Part shown: positions 4,879-6,222 of the stretch, one piece after another
How the letters are laid out: every line of letters begins with the position of its first letter
Position numbering within the stretch: the first letter of the stretch is position 1
Assembly: GCA_040902855.1 (NCBI GenBank)
Contig: JBBDWN010000047.1
Coordinates: 1 to 6,222, forward strand
Reading direction: 5' to 3'
Source: DATHWB01 sp040902855
Lineage (GTDB): Bacteria; Actinomycetota; Acidimicrobiia; Spongiisociales; ZC4RG35
DNA length: 6,222 nt
Notes under the pieces: generated by a model
Databases searched by the model: none
Told to the model about the DNA's origin: nothing
The model's input: the letters and a program-made list of their open reading frames with translations, nothing else
Made by a program: the position numbers and the translations under genes

Positions 4879-6222
4879 ATGGAACTACCTCACGACCTCA
4901 CCGACCGATACCAACTCGTCGCGCACCTTGCCCGGGGCGGGATGGCCGACGTGTATCACGGACACGACCGCCTCCTCAACCGCAAGGTGGCGGTCAAAGT
5001 GTTGCACTCGCAGTTCTCCAACGACGAAGCCTTCGTCAAGCGGTTCCGCAAGGAAGCCCAGGCAGCTGCCAATCTGACCCACCCCAACATCGTCGGCATC
5101 TACGACTGGGGTCAGCTCGGCAACGTGTACTTCATCGTCATGGAGTTGGTGGAAGGTCGCTCCCTGCGGGAGGTGCTCCGGTCCGAGGGGACGCTTCTGC
5201 CCCGACGGGCAGTGGAGATCGCCGCCGACGTGGCAGCCGCCCTCTCGGTTGCACATCGGGCGGGACTGGTTCACCGCGACATCAAGCCGGGCAACATCCT
5301 CCTCTCGCCGGACGGCACGGTGAAAGTCACCGACTTCGGTATCGCCCGAGCGTGGGACGACAGCCAGGAGCTCACCAAGACGGGTGCCGTGATGGGAACG
5401 GCGACGTATTTCTCACCTGAGCAGGCGCAGGGGTCGACCGCTGACGAACGCAGCGACGTCTATTCGGTCGGAGTGGTCCTGTACGAGATGCTCGCCGGCG
5501 CCCCCCCGTTCCGAGGCGACAATCCGATGGCCGTCGCCTATCAGCACGTGTCGCGGACTGCGGCTGCACCGTCGACACTCAATCCCGACGTCCCGGAGTC
5601 GCTGGACGGAATCGTCATGACGGCGATGGCAAAAGACCCCGAAAGCCGGTATCAGACGGCCGAGGAGATGCGGCAGGACCTATGGGCGGCGCTGCAGGGG
5701 AAAACGCCATCCGCATCCACGCCGGTTCCGGCGACAGTTGCAGCCATGACCGGAGCGAGCGACGACGAAGCCGCCACCCGGATGATGACCCGGGCCGTAC
5801 CTCCGGCCACCGCCCCGCCCGACCAAGGCTACCGCGTGCTCGAAGAGCCACCCTCGTCCAACCTGGCATTCGTCGTGGGAACCTTCGCCCTGCTCATCAC
5901 CCTCGGCGTTCTGGTGTTTCTCGTCTTCGACCTGCTCAGCGGCACCGACACCACCGTCGAAGAGACCGTCGAGGTCCCCCGAGTGGTGGGGCTGTCCGCC
6001 GCAGACGCCATCCGGAAGTTGGGTCAGGTCGATTTGATCGGCATTCCTGAAGAGGTCAACGACGACAGCGTCGAACCGGGGATTGTCGTCCGCAGTGATC
6101 CCGAAGAAGGCGAGCGGGTCGAACCCAATTCCGAGGTGACGATCTTCGTGTCAGCGGGCGCGGCACCGATCGACGTGCCGTTCCTGGAAGGACTCGAGCG
6201 CGCTGCGGCCGAGCAGGAGATT
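4879..6222 (+). CDS. pknB: PknB-like Ser/Thr protein kinase with PASTA domains (3' end missing)
   Basis: A frame of 448 codons runs off the right edge with no stop. The cytoplasmic kinase domain is about residues 11-271: glycine loop LARGGMADVY (17-26), A38-V-K40, helix-C E59, catalytic H132-R-D134-I-K-P-G-N139, D152-F-G154, activation-loop threonines T166 and T168 before GTATYFSPE, and S179-P-E181. All catalytic residues are present, so it should be active. T166 and T168 match the autophosphorylated pair of mycobacterial PknB and are the expected PstP targets. A Thr-rich juxtamembrane linker (about 272-328) precedes one membrane span (about 329-351). Outside lie a first PASTA domain (about 364-426) and the start of a second (from about 430, DVPFLEGL). 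PASTA domains in relatives bind muropeptides or lipid II. An in-frame TAG at 4858 excludes any earlier start. No pknA precedes it here. Confidence 0.95.
   Translation, partial: MELPHDLTDRYQLVAHLARGGMADVYHGHDRLLNRKVAVKVLHSQFSNDEAFVKRFRKEAQAAANLTHPNIVGIYDWGQLGNVYFIVMELVEGRSLREVLRSEGTLLPRRAVEIAADVAAALSVAHRAGLVHRDIKPGNILLSPDGTVKVTDFGIARAWDDSQELTKTGAVMGTATYFSPEQAQGSTADERSDVYSVGVVLYEMLAGAPPFRGDNPMAVAYQHVSRTAAAPSTLNPDVPESLDGIVMTAMAKDPESRYQTAEEMRQDLWAALQGKTPSASTPVPATVAAMTGASDDEAATRMMTRAVPPATAPPDQGYRVLEEPPSSNLAFVVGTFALLITLGVLVFLVFDLLSGTDTTVEETVEVPRVVGLSAADAIRKLGQVDLIGIPEEVNDDSVEPGIVVRSDPEEGERVEPNSEVTIFVSAGAAPIDVPFLEGLERAAAEQEI

Overview
The window looks like chromosomal DNA from a high-GC actinobacterium. 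It holds the conserved cell-wall and Ser/Thr-phosphosignalling cluster of that phylum, in the order fhaA - fhaB - pstP - rodA - pbpA - pknB. The order, the strong G/C preference at third codon positions, GTG starts and start/stop overlaps all fit Actinobacteria. A lone kinase gene after pbpA, a very short FhaA and a PstP with no membrane anchor suggest a lineage outside the mycobacteria and corynebacteria, possibly an Acidimicrobiia-type organism. That last placement is inference.

Layout. Bases 1-52 may be the tail of an upstream plus-strand gene. Bases 53-162 are non-coding and carry two stem-loops, one with a short T run. A minus-strand tRNA-Leu (anticodon CAG, CCA encoded) lies at 163-249, with a plausible promoter at 263-290. 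From about 308 to the right edge everything is plus-strand and tightly packed: fhaA (308-946), fhaB (939-1352), pstP (1349-2059), rodA (2070-3368), pbpA (3365-4816) and, after a 62-base gap, pknB (4879 to the edge, 3' end missing). The first five genes overlap or lie within 10 bases of each other and are probably one translationally coupled operon. The gap before pknB could hold a secondary promoter.

How the genes work together. RodA (SEDS glycosyltransferase) and PbpA (class B transpeptidase) form the usual polymerase/crosslinker pair for peptidoglycan. PknB is a membrane receptor kinase with extracellular PASTA domains that in relatives sense muropeptides or lipid II. It should phosphorylate threonines on itself and on envelope proteins. 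PstP reverses this, and the FHA proteins FhaA and FhaB read the phosphothreonines and tie the signal to wall synthesis.

I found no mobile element, CRISPR array, defence system or clearly novel system. The points worth a second look are lineage-specific departures from the mycobacterial model: no pknA beside pknB, an apparently cytosolic PstP, an FhaA with almost no linker, and an altered glycine loop in PknB.
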